From Euryarchaeota archaeon UBA105 (lineage in GTDB: Archaea > Thermoplasmatota > Poseidoniia > Poseidoniales > Thalassarchaeaceae), in the NCBI GenBank assembly GCA_002496905.1, contig DALV01000031.1:1-19289 (forward strand): 19,289 nt of DNA, in the 5' to 3' direction. The position numbers and the translations under genes were made by a program. Of this stretch, positions 1-7,260 are shown in pieces (within the stretch, counting starts at the first letter, position 1; the number at the start of each line of letters is the position of its first letter). A model generated the notes under the pieces. That model was not told where the DNA came from. It worked only from the letters and a program-made list of their open reading frames with translations, and ran no database searches.

Positions 1-840
1 TAGTGCAGTTTGCAACATAGCAGCATCCACCGCTGCTCCACCTACACCTGTGGATGGATCATCAAAGACAACAGCGAAGTCTAGAGAGCCATATATGTCA
101 TAGAGCATTAGCAGTCCAATCATTAGGAATACATCGCCAACGCGAGTTGTTAGGAAAGCCTTCTTCGCAGCGTATGCAGCACTTTCCTTCCAGTAGTAGA
201 ATCCGATAAGGAGATAGGAACAAAGCCCCATAATTTCCCAGAAGATGAATAACCAAAGGAAGTTGTCTGCGAGGACCATTCCAAACATACCCATGCTGAA
301 GAGAACGAACTCGGCGAAGAAGCGATGGTTTGAGTTATCATTGATTGAATCGGTAGTCATGTATCCGATTGCGAACCAACAGATGAGGAAGCATAGGAAA
401 GTGGCAACAAATAGTAGCATTATGCTAACTGCATCGAGGTATATTCCTAGTCCGATTCCGCTGAATCCTGAAGAGGCAATCGACCATCCCTCTGAGTCGT
501 AGGTTAGGACATCGAAGGTCAACCAACTGAATGGATCTCCAGATTCAATATGACCGTGAGCATCGAGATAATCGTAAATCAGCCAAATCGAAGCGGAAAG
601 AGATACGCTGAGTGCTCCAAGTCCTAAGATTCCGCCTTCCTTCAAGCGATTTACCCAGAATTCATCACCGTTCCAAACCTGACCTGCTATCGCAATTGTT
701 GCGAAGAAAAGCAAAGGTGCGGCGATAATTAGCCACCAATAATCGGTTGATGATTCCCCAGTGCTGTAGAGATAAGGTACGATTGCCAAAAACGGCAAAA
801 TGAAGAGTAGTCTGTCCCACTCCTGCTTGTTTTCTCCCAT
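1..840 (-). CDS. nuoL: NADH-quinone oxidoreductase subunit L (NuoL), N-terminal part, cut by window edge
   Basis: This is a proton-pumping antiporter-like subunit at the distal end of the complex I membrane arm. The frame is open from ATG at 840 to base 1 (280 codons, no stop), so the C-terminal part lies outside the window. Residues 201-214 (WEIMGLCSYLLIGF) and 223-236 (YAAKKAFLTTRVGD) are the conserved NuoL block. E202 matches the TM5 glutamate of the proton channel (E144 in E. coli). A Shine-Dalgarno (GAGGTGA) lies ahead of the ATG, and the gene starts 10 bases after nuoK. The N-terminus is about 58 residues longer than bacterial NuoL would suggest and seems to hold an extra hydrophobic segment (residues 11-26) before the usual first helices. 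The identity is secure; the extension is seen directly, but its role is unknown. Confidence 0.95.
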   Translation of the reverse strand, partial: MGENKQEWDRLLFILPFLAIVPYLYSTGESSTDYWWLIIAAPLLFFATIAIAGQVWNGDEFWVNRLKEGGILGLGALSVSLSASIWLIYDYLDAHGHIESGDPFSWLTFDVLTYDSEGWSIASSGFSGIGLGIYLDAVSIMLLFVATFLCFLICWFAIGYMTTDSINDNSNHRFFAEFVLFSMGMFGMVLADNFLWLFIFWEIMGLCSYLLIGFYYWKESAAYAAKKAFLTTRVGDVFLMIGLLMLYDIYGSLDFAVVFDDPSTGVGGAAVDAAMLQTAL

Positions 841-850
841 TTTCATCACC

Positions 851-1153
851 TCAATTTCTCAATAAAGTCGCTTCATCGAGCGAAATGGTTTCCTGTGTAC
901 TGTACAAGGAAAGTAGAATTGCAAGCCCGATTGCAACTTCTGCGGCAGCTATTGCGATTGCAACAGCAGTGAATACCCATCCGTCTACTGAACCATGATG
1001 CATGGCTCCGGCTACAAAGTTGAGATTGGCTGCATTCAACATGACCTCTATGCACATCAAAACCACGATGGCATTCTTTCGGCTGAATGCTCCAATCAAA
1101 CCGATACCAAAGAGAATGACGCCAAGACCGGCTATCCAACTTGCTTCAATCAT
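851..1153 (-). CDS. nuoK: NADH-quinone oxidoreductase subunit K (NuoK)
   Basis: This is a small membrane subunit of complex I, related to MrpC, that forms part of the proton path in the membrane arm. It is 100 residues long, the usual NuoK length, with three predicted helices. The two key membrane glutamates are present: one in TM2 (CIEVMLNAANLNF) and one in TM3 (AAAEVAIGLAI). I chose the ATG at 1153, which overlaps the previous stop as TGATG and has GGAGG 9 bases upstream, in line with other genes of the operon. A GTG at 1156 would add one residue and cannot be excluded. It sits between the C-terminal nuoJ gene and nuoL and is very probably translationally coupled to the former. Confidence 0.95.
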   Translation of the reverse strand: MIEASWIAGLGVILFGIGLIGAFSRKNAIVVLMCIEVMLNAANLNFVAGAMHHGSVDGWVFTAVAIAIAAAEVAIGLAILLSLYSTQETISLDEATLLRN

Positions 1154-1419
1154 CACTCATCGCCTCCCATATCGTAGAGCAGGTTGACGAGGCGCTCGTC
1201 GCGAACTAGGTAAGATGCACCAATCATCGCCATCGAAAGTAAGATTCCAAGAACAACGGTGACAAGCGCCCAATCATCGAGTATTGATACTGCAAATTCG
1301 AGTGTGGTTGGAGCACCGGCAGCGGATTCTCCCCACATTGGATGATCCATTACTTCTCTTAGAAGAATTAGGACGAAAGCGAATACCCCTAAGCGGGCAG
1401 TGATTCCCATTGCCCTCAT
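1153..1419 (-). CDS. nuoJ: NuoJ C-terminal half (split subunit J)
   Basis: This 88-residue membrane protein lies between the N-terminal nuoJ gene and nuoK. It has two hydrophobic segments, near residues 7-22 and 49-69. The second (LLSMAMIGASYLVRDE) resembles the last helix of NuoJ, where bacterial proteins have a motif like LLLVAxxGAxVLA. In bacteria NuoJ is one protein of about 170-200 residues; here the two parts are separate genes, as known for fpoJ in Methanosarcina. The ATG at 1419 overlaps the previous stop (ATGA) and is preceded by GGTGA at good spacing, so the split is a real gene boundary with its own start signal and not a broken frame. Position and the last helix are the main evidence, because the sequence is divergent. 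Confidence 0.82.
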   Translation of the reverse strand: MRAMGITARLGVFAFVLILLREVMDHPMWGESAAGAPTTLEFAVSILDDWALVTVVLGILLSMAMIGASYLVRDERLVNLLYDMGGDE

Positions 1420-1685
1420 TCAACATCACCTTCCTGTATTTGGCGTCGAGTTAACATAACTCCGAACTGAACCACTAGCATTACCGAACCAAGGTAAACT
1501 AGAATCTGAATAGCCGCCAACATCTCGGCGTGAGCCAATACCATTACTCCAGCAACGGCGAAGAAGGTCATCATTAGCGAGAGAAGAGAGTGAGCAACTC
1601 TCCTTGCATAGACACATCCCAGAGCTCCGAGGATAGCAACAAGCGCCATAATGACGAATGCAACCGCCTCGAAATCCACGGCCAT
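1416..1685 (-). CDS. nuoJ: NuoJ N-terminal half (split subunit J)
   Basis: This 89-residue membrane subunit corresponds to the first three helices of NuoJ. The signature QILVYLGSVMLVVQFGVML (about residues 60-78) is the highly conserved NuoJ TM3, which forms a pi-bulge hinge in known structures. I chose ATG at 1685, 5 bases after the nuoI stop, with GGAGG 10 bases upstream. A TTG at 1694 overlapping that stop would add three residues, but the GGAGG would then be only one base away. It overlaps the next gene by four bases (ATGA), so coupled translation of both J halves is likely. The protein ends with a short polar tail that continues directly into the start of the second half-gene. Confidence 0.92.
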   Translation of the reverse strand: MAVDFEAVAFVIMALVAILGALGCVYARRVAHSLLSLMMTFFAVAGVMVLAHAEMLAAIQILVYLGSVMLVVQFGVMLTRRQIQEGDVE

Positions 1686-1690
1686 TGGAA

Positions 1691-2674
1691 TCAAGCCTCC
1701 GCTTCCTTGGCAGCTCTAGCTGCCTTTCTTTCGCGCTTATTCTTCTCTTTCTTCGCGCGCTTTGCAAGTTCCATATCGACTCGCTCTTGGTGGACGGCTG
1801 GTAGTACACGAGTTCTATCTGCGTCGAACCATAGGTCTTCACGAGAGTATCCAGACATTCCATCATACTCATTGGTCATGAAGAATGATTCGAACGGACA
1901 TGCTTCCGCACACAATCCACAGAACATACAGCGGCCGATATCGATTCTACCGCTGACGATATCAGTCTCCGCCGGCTTGAGTTCTGTGGTTGCAATGTCT
2001 TCGATACCTGATCCGTCCATCCAACGCACGGTTGCCGTATCGCCGGAGATGTCGATTACTTCTGCGAAATCATATTGCTGCGGGGCTGCGGTATGCTCAT
2101 TCACTAAGTCGAATTCCTCGATTTCTTCGAACTCTTCCTTTGGCTTTGCGGCGTACCCACCTGCCTCGAATTCTGATCCATAGCCGTGCCACTCGTCGTC
2201 TTCCTCGGCTAGGTCAAGAACATTGACTCTAACTTCAGAGGTCATGTGTAAGCAGTCATTTGGACATGCCTTGACACATGCCTTGCAAGCGGTGCAAGTT
2301 TCCCAAACAATTCCAATCCTACCGTTGTAATTTCCTGGAACGAATAACCATGGCTCCATATCCTCTAATCGTTCATAGGGGTACATGACCGTAACAGGTC
2401 TTTCAAGGAAAGGAAGTAGATCGGTAGACTCTCGATCAGCAGCATATGTGTGACCTTCTGAAAGATGGTCGCCCCCAATTCTAGCTTGGGTAAAATCATC
2501 TGTCATTGTAACTTCTTGACCATGATAATTATTCTTCAAAAGGCCCAACCTTCCTAGGAAAGGAACGGTTCGCAATGCCGTTTTCATCGTCATCCACATT
2601 GGCTTGATAATCAGGTTGCGGAAGTTAGGAGCCGCGTGTGGGTGTCCAGTGTTATACTGCTGTGATTTATCCAT
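1691..2674 (-). CDS. nuoI: NADH-quinone oxidoreductase subunit I (NuoI), two [4Fe-4S] clusters, with a large insertion
   Basis: This is the ferredoxin-like subunit that passes electrons through two [4Fe-4S] clusters (N6a/N6b) towards NuoB. Cluster motifs are C127-x2-C130-x2-C133-x3-C137-P and C249-x2-C252-x2-C255-x3-C259-P. Residues 21-45 form the amphipathic membrane-contact helix, and 92-102 (RPVTVMYPYER) match the segment before the first cluster in known NuoI. At 327 residues it is about twice the usual size (roughly 160-180). The extra length lies in an N-terminal insert (about 46-90), a segment of about 75 residues between the clusters, acidic in its first half, and a lysine/arginine-rich tail (about 303-327). 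The start at 2674 has a near-perfect Shine-Dalgarno (GGAGGTGA) 7 bases ahead. The identity is certain; the role of the inserts is unknown. Confidence 0.96.
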   Translation of the reverse strand: MDKSQQYNTGHPHAAPNFRNLIIKPMWMTMKTALRTVPFLGRLGLLKNNYHGQEVTMTDDFTQARIGGDHLSEGHTYAADRESTDLLPFLERPVTVMYPYERLEDMEPWLFVPGNYNGRIGIVWETCTACKACVKACPNDCLHMTSEVRVNVLDLAEEDDEWHGYGSEFEAGGYAAKPKEEFEEIEEFDLVNEHTAAPQQYDFAEVIDISGDTATVRWMDGSGIEDIATTELKPAETDIVSGRIDIGRCMFCGLCAEACPFESFFMTNEYDGMSGYSREDLWFDADRTRVLPAVHQERVDMELAKRAKKEKNKRERKAARAAKEAEA

Positions 2675-2689
2675 TTCTTCACCTCCAAT

Positions 2690-4231
2690 CTAATCTCTGT
2701 GAGTACCCGGGCTTGCCTTCTCCAAGGTCTGCGTGTGGTACATCCTTCGGTTCAGTTCCAACGCATCTTCATCCTCATCCAAGGCGAGGACTACGAAAGC
2801 GACTATGAATGAACCAAATAGAACTGGGACCGCCCAAATCGGCCATCCTCCTGCTGCAGTACTATCCCACACCTCGAGGCGAAGCCAGATTGCTACGGCA
2901 AGATTGACCATCGAGGCTGGAAGAAGCCAACGCCATCCAAACTCAAGAATTTGGTCGGTGCGAACACGATGTAAGGATGCACGAACCCATACGAAGAATG
3001 CAAACATCAGGTATGCCTTTAGGAGTAGAACTACCAATCCAGGTGTTGCATTTGCTAGGAAGTCAAAGAGGACCCCGACATAAGGAAGGCCAACCAAAGT
3101 GTCTTCGAATGGTAATTGCCAACCGCCAAGGAAGAATAGTGCAAAGAGGATGCAAGCCGCGTAGGCTCGCATCATTTCGACAGCGAACATCAGCCCCCAA
3201 CGGATTCCACCGTATTCTGTCCACCAACCCTCAACCAATTCGGCCTCTGCCTCAGGCATATCGAATGGAATACGCTCAACTTCGGCGATCATTGTGATTA
3301 GGAATAATGCAGCACCCAAGGGCATGATGAAGAGATTCCATGTGTTACTTGTCTCGATTTGGAAATCGACTATTTCTAGAATGTTAAAGGAGCCTGAAAT
3401 TACTGCAATTGCTAGGACACTAATCAGTAAAGGTATCTCGTAAGCGGTAAGTTGTGCCGCGGACCTCATTCCTCCGATGAGGGTATATTTGTTGTTTGAC
3501 GACCATCCCGCAAAGAAAACACCGAGTGGTGCGACTCCGAATATTGCCATCATGAATACCAATGACAACTCTGGGTTGGCAGCCCATATGTGTGGACCGA
3601 ATGGGATGAATGCATAGACCATGATCGTGGTTGCAATAATGATTACTGGGGCGGTTTCGAAAACCAATCTGTCGGCCTTTGTTGGGACCATGTGTTCCTT
3701 GGTAGCGAACTTTAGGAAGTCGGCTAGGGCTTGGAAGAAACCTGGGAATAGGAACCAAATTCCGTGGTAACCTCTATTGTGAACGCGATCTACTGCTACG
3801 TGCTTCGATTTGTTTCCAAAGTTAGAGTTCAGCATTCCGTTTACCCATCCAATCGGAGCCCCTATTCCGAACGGTAATTGATTCCACCATTGACCTGCGG
3901 TCGTATGGCCTTCGCCAATCCATAAACTTCGGAGGCTGGTAGTTGCACCTAGTCTGTCCATCAATCTGGCTATGAATTTGCGCTCAATGTATGGAACCAC
4001 CATCAAGGTGAGCATCATTGTAGCAAAGACAATTGTACACATTATAGTGGTGAATAGGAAAGTTTCGAGAGCACCCTGAATGCTTGCAAATTCTCCTTGT
4101 AAATTTACGGAACCTAATGGGCCTAAACCAATTTCACTTGAAGGTAGTAAGTCATGAACTTGGTCCATTGACCAACCGACGATAGACTCCATCCATCCAC
4201 GGACGTCTAACCAATCGCTAGTTCCTGCCAT
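2690..4231 (-). CDS. nuoH: NADH-quinone oxidoreductase subunit H (NuoH), with a loop insertion
   Basis: This membrane subunit closes the quinone chamber and links the hydrophilic and membrane arms. Conserved blocks are present: GWSSNNKYTLIGGMRSAAQ (242-260), EVERIPFDMPEAEAELVEG (317-335) and TEYGGIRWGL (338-347), which match the bacterial GWSSNSKY, ETNRAPFDLPEAEQELV and TEYSS motifs. It has 513 residues against about 325-430 usually. An N-terminal extension (about 1-55), an insertion of about 60 residues between the first helix (60-80, followed by YIERKF) and FFQALADFLKF (165-175), and an extra C-terminal helix (about 463-483) with an acidic tail account for the difference. The ATG at 4231 has AGGTGA 9 bases upstream and lies 6 bases after nuoD. 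Confidence 0.96.
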   Translation of the reverse strand: MAGTSDWLDVRGWMESIVGWSMDQVHDLLPSSEIGLGPLGSVNLQGEFASIQGALETFLFTTIMCTIVFATMMLTLMVVPYIERKFIARLMDRLGATTSLRSLWIGEGHTTAGQWWNQLPFGIGAPIGWVNGMLNSNFGNKSKHVAVDRVHNRGYHGIWFLFPGFFQALADFLKFATKEHMVPTKADRLVFETAPVIIIATTIMVYAFIPFGPHIWAANPELSLVFMMAIFGVAPLGVFFAGWSSNNKYTLIGGMRSAAQLTAYEIPLLISVLAIAVISGSFNILEIVDFQIETSNTWNLFIMPLGAALFLITMIAEVERIPFDMPEAEAELVEGWWTEYGGIRWGLMFAVEMMRAYAACILFALFFLGGWQLPFEDTLVGLPYVGVLFDFLANATPGLVVLLLKAYLMFAFFVWVRASLHRVRTDQILEFGWRWLLPASMVNLAVAIWLRLEVWDSTAAGGWPIWAVPVLFGSFIVAFVVLALDEDEDALELNRRMYHTQTLEKASPGTHRD

Positions 4232-4237
4232 TGTAAA

Positions 4238-5374
4238 TCACCTGTCGGTTTCTCCAATACATGGGTCAAATGAACCCATAATCGCAGGTATATCGGCCAC
4301 CTTGTAGCCAATCATACACTTTGCAGCATAAGGAATTGTGATGAACATTGGAGAACGGATTGAAACTCGATAAGGCATCTTTCCTCGACCTTCGCCTCCG
4401 CCTGCGATGTAGAACATCGATTCACCTCTACTATCTTCGAAGTGATGGCTTCCGGAGGTCCCCTCAGGGGCTCTTGATGGCGCTTTGGCGATAATCTTCG
4501 GATCTCCTGGTTCGTGATATGTCTCAGAGCCACCTGGCATCTTATCGAGTGCTTGGAGAACCATCGATGCGCTCATTCGCATCTCTTCCACACGGACTCG
4601 ATAACGGTCGTAGCAGTCTGCACCCTTGATTGAGGAACGTTCGACGGATGGTTGCCAATCGAGTTCGCTGTAAACAGAGTAAGGGTGAGCCCAGCGAACA
4701 TCGTAATCAACTCCGGCGGCTCGAACATTAGGTCCGGAGACACCGTGATTGATCATTTCCTCAGGCTTGGCGTAGCCTACTCCTTGGCTTCTAACAAGGA
4801 ATACTGTGCTCTCATCAAATAGCGCCTCATATTCCTGAATTCGATTGAGGAAGAGCTTCAATTTGGCTTGAGCACGCTGAGAGAATCCATGAGGTAAATC
4901 TCGCTTTACCCCGCCTATTCTTGGGAAGTTGTAGTGCATTCTTGAACCACCCAACTCTTGAAGTAAATCCATCATCATCTCGCGCTCACGCAGACACCAT
5001 ACCATAATCGAGAGATTGCCTATGTCTGGACCGTAGGCACCAAGCCACATTAGGTGGCTAGCGATTCTTTGTAACTCGACTGCGATGAGGCGAATGTATT
5101 CGGCTCGCTCAGGGACTTCCACACCGAGTAGGTCTTCTGCGGCGTAGATGTAGGAGTGTGACCAAGTGTTTGCACTAGCGTAACATAGTCTATCACAATA
5201 GGTCGTAATCTGAGTGAAGTCTCGTGCCTCACAGATTTTCTCAACACCACGATGGATGTATCCCAAATCTGGTTCGGTATCGACTACAGTTTCTCCATCG
5301 ACTTTGACTTTCAAAGTCCAAAGCCCGTGAGTCATTGGGTGTTGAGGGCCCATCGAAATCCACATTTCTGCCAT
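4238..5374 (-). CDS. nuoD: NADH-quinone oxidoreductase subunit D (NuoD, 49-kDa type)
   Basis: This hydrophilic subunit, derived from [NiFe]-hydrogenase large subunits, forms the quinone-binding site together with NuoB. At 378 residues it is close to the normal size. The N-terminal GPQHPMTHG (9-17) and DRLCYAS (61-67) carry H16 and Y65. Their 49-residue spacing equals that of the quinone-headgroup ligands H59 and Y108 of the bovine protein, so the site looks intact. The C-terminus keeps ADIPAIMGSFDPCIGETDR, the typical ending of the family. The hydrogenase-type CxxC metal ligands are absent, as expected. The start has GGAGG 7 bases upstream and lies 12 bases after nuoC. It is a separate gene, not a NuoCD fusion. 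Confidence 0.97.
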   Translation of the reverse strand: MAEMWISMGPQHPMTHGLWTLKVKVDGETVVDTEPDLGYIHRGVEKICEARDFTQITTYCDRLCYASANTWSHSYIYAAEDLLGVEVPERAEYIRLIAVELQRIASHLMWLGAYGPDIGNLSIMVWCLREREMMMDLLQELGGSRMHYNFPRIGGVKRDLPHGFSQRAQAKLKLFLNRIQEYEALFDESTVFLVRSQGVGYAKPEEMINHGVSGPNVRAAGVDYDVRWAHPYSVYSELDWQPSVERSSIKGADCYDRYRVRVEEMRMSASMVLQALDKMPGGSETYHEPGDPKIIAKAPSRAPEGTSGSHHFEDSRGESMFYIAGGGEGRGKMPYRVSIRSPMFITIPYAAKCMIGYKVADIPAIMGSFDPCIGETDR

Positions 5375-5386
5375 CTATATCCCTCC

Positions 5387-6043
5387 TTACTTGATTTTAC
5401 CAGCATCAGCTGGTTTCCTCATGAATCCTTGAGCATCGTCGTACATTTCTTCAAATCCATGATAGCGCAACTTGTGTTGCTTCTGTAATGGATGATACCC
5501 TACTGGAGTTTCATGTGGATTGAGGACGCGGCGCATTCCTTCATGGCCCTCAAAGTCGATTCCAACGAGGTCCCAAGTTTCCTTCTCATTCCAATCAGCT
5601 CCAACCCATAGGTCTTGAACAGAGGGGACCATAGGTTCTCGTGTATCAGGTAATGAAATGCTAATTTGAATCTCCATCGGCATATCTGCACCAGTCAGAT
5701 TTTCTGCATCGGTGATATTTGGTTGAACTACACCTTCTATTGCTCCCGGGTCTTTTACTCCGGTTCGCATTAGGTGATAGACTACCTCCCATGTCTTATC
5801 GGCTGCCTCCGGCCAATGAATTCCGGTAATCATTGAACAGTAGTCAACAGCATGGTCAGTTGCTAGGGCCTCTGCTAATTGCCTCCACGATTCGGGAGTA
5901 GATGTGGCACTTACTGTATGGCGGACCTGTGTTCCACTTGAGCGGCTATCGATTTCAGCAGAGACTCCATCGAAGGACGACATTGCCTTTGCTAATTCCT
6001 CAGCTGCCTTCTGCTGAGCCGCTGCCGAGATTTTCTTACCCAT
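5387..6043 (-). CDS. nuoC: NADH-quinone oxidoreductase subunit C (NuoC, 30-kDa type)
   Basis: This is a structural subunit of the connecting module that packs against NuoD and NuoI. The family signature is at residues 151-174 (WNEKETWDLVGIDFEGHEGM followed by RRVL), matching the usual ERExYDmfGixFxGHpxLRRIL. It continues into the GYHPLQK segment, equivalent to the bacterial 'gyPLRKD' stretch. At 218 residues it is near normal, with an alanine-rich helical N-terminus (about 5-22). The ATG at 6043 has GGAGG 7 bases upstream and follows nuoB by 13 bases. It is unfused to nuoD, in contrast to E. coli. No missing key features were seen. Confidence 0.95.
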   Translation of the reverse strand: MGKKISAAAQQKAAEELAKAMSSFDGVSAEIDSRSSGTQVRHTVSATSTPESWRQLAEALATDHAVDYCSMITGIHWPEAADKTWEVVYHLMRTGVKDPGAIEGVVQPNITDAENLTGADMPMEIQISISLPDTREPMVPSVQDLWVGADWNEKETWDLVGIDFEGHEGMRRVLNPHETPVGYHPLQKQHKLRYHGFEEMYDDAQGFMRKPADAGKIK

Positions 6044-6056
6044 TCAAAATCCTCCT

Positions 6057-6653
6057 TCACTCGTCTCCGACGATTAGCGGTGCTTCACTCATCGGCCGAA
6101 CTTCACTAGGCACTCCACCGATGCGGATAATCTTCTCACGCAATTTTCCAAAGCCATCAATCAATGCCTCTGGGCGTGGAGGGCATCCTGGAATATACAC
6201 ATCAACCGGAATTACTGTGTCAACACCCTCGAGAATATTGTACGACTGGAAGTATGGTCCCCCCGATATTGCACACTCGCCCATTGCGATACACCATTTG
6301 GGCTCTGGCATTTGCTCCCAAAGTCGCACAATTGGATCTGCAAACTTCTTGGAAATTGGCCCATTGACCAATAGAACATCACACTGCCTTGGACTAGAGC
6401 GGAAGAACACACCAAATCTCTCTGCATCGAATCGACTGGCCCCTGCGGCTGCCATTTCCAAGGCACAGCATTTGATTCCAAGGTGAAGAGGGAAGAGGGA
6501 CTTTCGCTGACCCCAGTTGAATAGGCGACCACCAAGTACTCCGATTACTTCCTTCATTCGACTAGCCTTGAGAGCCTCGTCGGTTACATCGCCTACAGTA
6601 TCGACGAGAATTCTACTATTGAAAACCGAGAAGTTTTGGGGTTCTTCGCTCAT
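6057..6653 (-). CDS. nuoB: NADH-quinone oxidoreductase subunit B (NuoB), N2 cluster
   Basis: This subunit holds iron-sulfur cluster N2, the last electron carrier before quinone. The tandem cysteines C62-C63 (KCCALEM), C127 (MGECAISGG) and C157 (PGCPPRPE) supply the four ligands. The segment SRFDAERFGVFFRSSPRQCD is the usual region after the first ligands. At 198 residues it is of normal length. The start at 6653 has GAGGTGA 7 bases upstream of ATG and lies 9 bases after the nuoA stop. All ligands are present, so the N2 cluster should be intact. Related hydrogenase small subunits are excluded by the operon context and the double cysteine. Confidence 0.97.
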   Translation of the reverse strand: MSEEPQNFSVFNSRILVDTVGDVTDEALKASRMKEVIGVLGGRLFNWGQRKSLFPLHLGIKCCALEMAAAGASRFDAERFGVFFRSSPRQCDVLLVNGPISKKFADPIVRLWEQMPEPKWCIAMGECAISGGPYFQSYNILEGVDTVIPVDVYIPGCPPRPEALIDGFGKLREKIIRIGGVPSEVRPMSEAPLIVGDE

Positions 6654-6662
6654 TCAATCACC

Positions 6663-7109
6663 TCAGATGTAAATTCGACCACGCTTGCGGAATACGTGCC
6701 ATACGCCAAGACTCATCAAGACGATGAATACGGTTAGGGTAATCATCGCTGACCAAATATCGATGTCTCCACCAGCATCTTGAATCGCGATTACTCCTCC
6801 AAATGCTAGGAACATGAATGCTATATCGAATACAAGGAAGATAATAGCATACCAATAGTATTGGAAGTGGAAATTGATATGAGCGTCGCCCACTGGATCC
6901 GCACCGCACTCGTAAGTGCTTTCTCGCCTCACGTATAGGCTCTGATCAGTCTCATAACCCGGGAGTAAAATCGAGCGCAACTTGTTGTTATCATGGGCGC
7001 TCGGAGTTGGCCTTAGGAAGCGAGAAGCGACGAAGCTCATCACGGGGAATCCTATGCCAACAAGGGTCATCACAGCTAGGGCTAGATACGCTTCTGGAAC
7101 CGTCGACAT
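6663..7109 (-). CDS. nuoA: NADH-quinone oxidoreductase subunit A (NuoA), first gene of the operon
   Basis: This membrane subunit sits at the junction of the two arms; its TM1-TM2 loop lines the quinone entry. It has 148 residues and three helices (about 8-30, 85-108 and 113-136). The loop motif YECGADP (66-72) with the conserved cysteine is present, followed by HFQYYWYAIIFLVFD (81-95). The normally conserved glutamate of FDxE is alanine here (FDIA, A97), while D95 is kept. I chose ATG at 7109 because AGGTG lies 6 bases before it; an in-frame GTG at 7118 would sit inside that Shine-Dalgarno. A hairpin lies directly upstream. As first gene it probably carries the operon's leader, but I could not find a convincing TATA box. 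Confidence 0.95.
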   Translation of the reverse strand: MSTVPEAYLALAVMTLVGIGFPVMSFVASRFLRPTPSAHDNNKLRSILLPGYETDQSLYVRRESTYECGADPVGDAHINFHFQYYWYAIIFLVFDIAFMFLAFGGVIAIQDAGGDIDIWSAMITLTVFIVLMSLGVWHVFRKRGRIYI

Positions 7110-7122
7110 CGCTGACACCTGA

Positions 7123-7139
7123 CGGTCCCGTAGGGACCG
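7123..7139 (-). promoter_or_regulatory. Hairpin in the nuoA leader, abutting the Shine-Dalgarno
   Basis: This is a perfect inverted repeat with a 7-bp stem (CGGTCCC/GGGACCG) and a 3-base loop. On the minus strand it ends two bases before the AGGTG ribosome site of nuoA. It lies 121 bases past the stop of the preceding surface-protein gene, so it might instead mark the 3' end of that transcript. No T-rich tract follows, so it is not a standard archaeal or bacterial terminator. Its existence is seen directly; either role is inferred. Confidence 0.5.
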
Positions 7140-7260
7140 GCAGAGTTCGCCACCGAAAATCCGGTCATAAGCATAACCGTGCGTTCATTGAGGATGCTGG
7201 TAGCAGACAATACATTGGAATGATTGACGGTTTGGAATCGCCTTCAATCAACGACTAGGC

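Noticed and set aside
1709..1724. Inverted repeat (GGCAGCT/AGCTGCC) near the end of nuoI
   Set aside because: It encodes alanine-rich residues of the NuoI tail, and repeated alanine codons easily create such symmetry; no independent sign of function.
1590..2183. Plus-strand open frame of 197 codons opposite nuoI
   Set aside because: It is the complement of a clearly conserved iron-sulfur gene, has no recognisable domain and no ribosome site; it is a shadow frame.
5902..6486. Plus-strand open frame of 194 codons opposite nuoC and nuoB
   Set aside because: It lies across two well-conserved genes on the other strand and its protein has low-complexity, non-family composition.
7162..7179. Imperfect inverted repeat that could be read as a promoter box for nuoA
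   Set aside because: The stem has a mismatch and the sequence does not match an archaeal TATA box well; there is not enough to call a promoter.
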